Source: Gallibacterium faecale (GTDB lineage: Bacteria > Pseudomonadota > Gammaproteobacteria > Enterobacterales > Pasteurellaceae). Taken from it: a stretch of 64,000 nt of DNA. The notes beneath the pieces were generated by a model. That model searched no databases. It was not told the DNA's origin and was given only the letters and a program-made list of their open reading frames with translations. The stretch is taken from assembly GCF_027920745.1 (NCBI RefSeq), contig NZ_JAQIBB010000046.1, forward strand, positions 1-64,000. The letters run 5' to 3'. Position 1 is the stretch's first letter, and each line of letters starts with the position of its first letter. Both the position numbers and the translations under genes were made by a program. Positions 62,925 to 64,000 of the stretch are shown piece by piece.

Positions 62925-62926
62925 CT

Positions 62927-63466
62927 GTGTTTGATATAGGTTTTTCAGAACTTGTTCTGATTTTTGTCATCGGTTTAGTTGTATTGGGGCCACAGCGTTT
63001 GCCTGTGGCTATTCGTACCGTAGTCAGTTGGATTCGTACACTCCGCAATCTAGCGAATAATGTACAATCAGAGCTGGCACAAGAATTAAAACTACAAGAG
63101 CTGCAAGAAAGCATCAAAAAAGCTGAACATCTTAATCTATCATCTCTTTCCCCTGAGTTAAGCAAAACGGTCGAAGAGTTAAAAGCGTCAGCAGCGAAAA
63201 TGCAACAGCAGTTGGATCAACAAACACAAGCAGCAAATCAAACGGTTGAACAGTTAAAATCATCTGTTGAATCAGGGTCTTCAGCTTCTCAAACAGCTAA
63301 TGAACAATCAGCAACGGAAGTATTGCCTGATGAGCAAGCGGAATTAGCTGAAATTGATGAAGAAAAGTTGATTTTAGAACAGCATAGTGATGATTTAGCT
63401 ACTTATGATCCAATGACCAGTGCTGAGCAAGCAAATATTACCAACAAAGAGAAAAAAGATTCATAA
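62927..63466 (+). CDS. tatB: Sec-independent translocase subunit TatB
   Basis: 179 residues with a GTG start at 62927. MFDIGFSELVLIFVIGLVVLGP is split as membrane helix and the invariant Gly-Pro hinge, then PVAIRTVVSWIRTLRNLAN as amphipathic helix. The long tail is Gln/Ser/Glu-rich. With TatC it forms the receptor for signal peptides. RBS is weak, consistent with coupling to tatA. Confidence 0.94.
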   Translation: MFDIGFSELVLIFVIGLVVLGPQRLPVAIRTVVSWIRTLRNLANNVQSELAQELKLQELQESIKKAEHLNLSSLSPELSKTVEELKASAAKMQQQLDQQTQAANQTVEQLKSSVESGSSASQTANEQSATEVLPDEQAELAEIDEEKLILEQHSDDLATYDPMTSAEQANITNKEKKDS

Positions 63467-63489
63467 TTGTCGTTCAATGAGGGAAGGCT

Positions 63490-64000
63490 ATGCCGAGTGT
63501 TGATGAATCTCAACCGCTAATTACCCATTTAGTTGAGTTACGCAATCGCATTTTAAAAAGTTTTATTTGTGTATTGATTGTGTTTATTGCATTAGTTTAT
63601 TTTGCTAATGATATTTACCACATTGTTTCTGAGCCTTTAATTAAGGAATTACCAAATAACTCAACAATGATTGCAACTAATATTGTTGCACCATTTTTTA
63701 CACCAATTAAATTAACCGCAATTACAGCAATCTTTTTGTCTGTGCCTTATATCTTGTATCAAGTGTGGGCATTTATCGCCCCGGCATTATATAAGCACGA
63801 AAAACGTTTAATTTATCCATTATTAGTATCTAGTACCTTATTGTTTTATATTGGTGTTGCCTTTGCTTACTATGTTGTATTCCCTTTGGTGTTTTCATTT
63901 TTAACCAAAACTGCACCAGAAAGTGTTGCGATTGCAACGGATATTAGCAGCTATTTAGATTTTGTATTAACCCTATTTTTAGCTTTTGGGATCTGTTTTG
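63490..64000 (+). CDS. tatC: Sec-independent translocase subunit TatC (partial, cut by window end)
   Basis: Starts at ATG 63490, 6 bases after GAGGGAAGG. 170 codons are visible before the window ends. LITHLVELRNRILKSF at the N-terminus is the TatC cytoplasmic cap with the essential Glu, and YQVWAFIAPALYKHEKR (about 92-108) is the conserved first cytoplasmic loop. Four of six membrane segments are included. It recognises the twin-arginine motif. Confidence 0.95.
   Translation, partial: MPSVDESQPLITHLVELRNRILKSFICVLIVFIALVYFANDIYHIVSEPLIKELPNNSTMIATNIVAPFFTPIKLTAITAIFLSVPYILYQVWAFIAPALYKHEKRLIYPLLVSSTLLFYIGVAFAYYVVFPLVFSFLTKTAPESVAIATDISSYLDFVLTLFLAFGICF

Overview
This window is chromosomal DNA from an AT-rich gammaproteobacterium, most probably a member of the Pasteurellaceae. 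The protein sequences (HemN, YihI, SlyD, UgpABCE, MraZ to LpxC, GmhA, PepD, UbiEJB, TatABC), the low GC content and the gene groupings fit that family. Genus and species cannot be fixed by eye. I saw no exact copy of either Pasteurellaceae DNA-uptake 9-mer (AAGTGCGGT or ACAAGCGGT) on either strand, which is unusual if the placement is right.

Layout. 1-3440: the right end of a prophage tail/baseplate module (partial cysteine hydrolase-like protein, unknown tail protein, baseplate-complex protein, gpV/gp5-like spike). It stops beside the 3' end of tRNA-Cys, so that tRNA is the likely integration site. 3874-4379: minus-strand array Gly-Leu-Gly-Leu-Cys in transcription order, with a 189-bp tandem duplication of the Gly-Leu pair and one strong stable-RNA-type promoter. 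4639-11298: metB, then mltG-tmk-holB-tatD, two envelope proteins (DUF1523, SIMPL) and slyD. 11347-16738: glycerol-3-phosphate/glycerophosphodiester uptake, with ugpBAEC diverging from a cytoplasmic GlpQ-like phosphodiesterase over two back-to-back Pho boxes; ugpB carries an in-frame TGA. 16752-20537: minus-strand yggU-like, GNAT, yggT-like, hemN, DUF2489 and yihI. 20665-23703: a lipoprotein and gyrB.

23834-31813: an L-galactonate/hexuronate module of lgoD, a TRAP transporter (DctP frameshifted, DctQ, DctM), uxaB and uxaA on the minus strand, with the GntR-type regulator lgoR divergent. The predicted route is L-galactonate to D-tagaturonate (LgoD), to D-altronate (UxaB), to 2-keto-3-deoxygluconate (UxaA). 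The TRAP system would take the place of the MFS carrier LgoT of E. coli. 31844-32202: a non-coding, strongly palindromic, MITE-like element flanked by two identical terminator hairpins.

32373-50280: a complete dcw division and murein cluster, mraZ to lpxC, with three MraZ-box repeats at its promoter and a possible internal ftsZ promoter. 50410-51893: a decayed FabH-like ketosynthase gene whose stop overlaps the start of an unrecognised acyltransferase-like gene, probably the remnant of an acyl/lipid biosynthetic locus. 51957-53165: nitroreductase divergent from an HxlR-type regulator. 53197-56798: phosphoethanolamine transferase plus a PmrAB/QseBC-like two-component system. 56874-57949: gpt-gmhA. 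58087-64000: pepD, ubiE-ubiJ-ubiB and tatA-tatB-tatC (tatC cut by the window edge).

The least ordinary parts are the palindromic element near 32 kb, the TRAP-linked L-galactonate locus, the divergent Pho-box region, the FabH/acyltransferase remnant, and the fact that the periplasmic binding-protein genes of both uptake systems (ugpB, dctP) are interrupted while the permeases remain intact.
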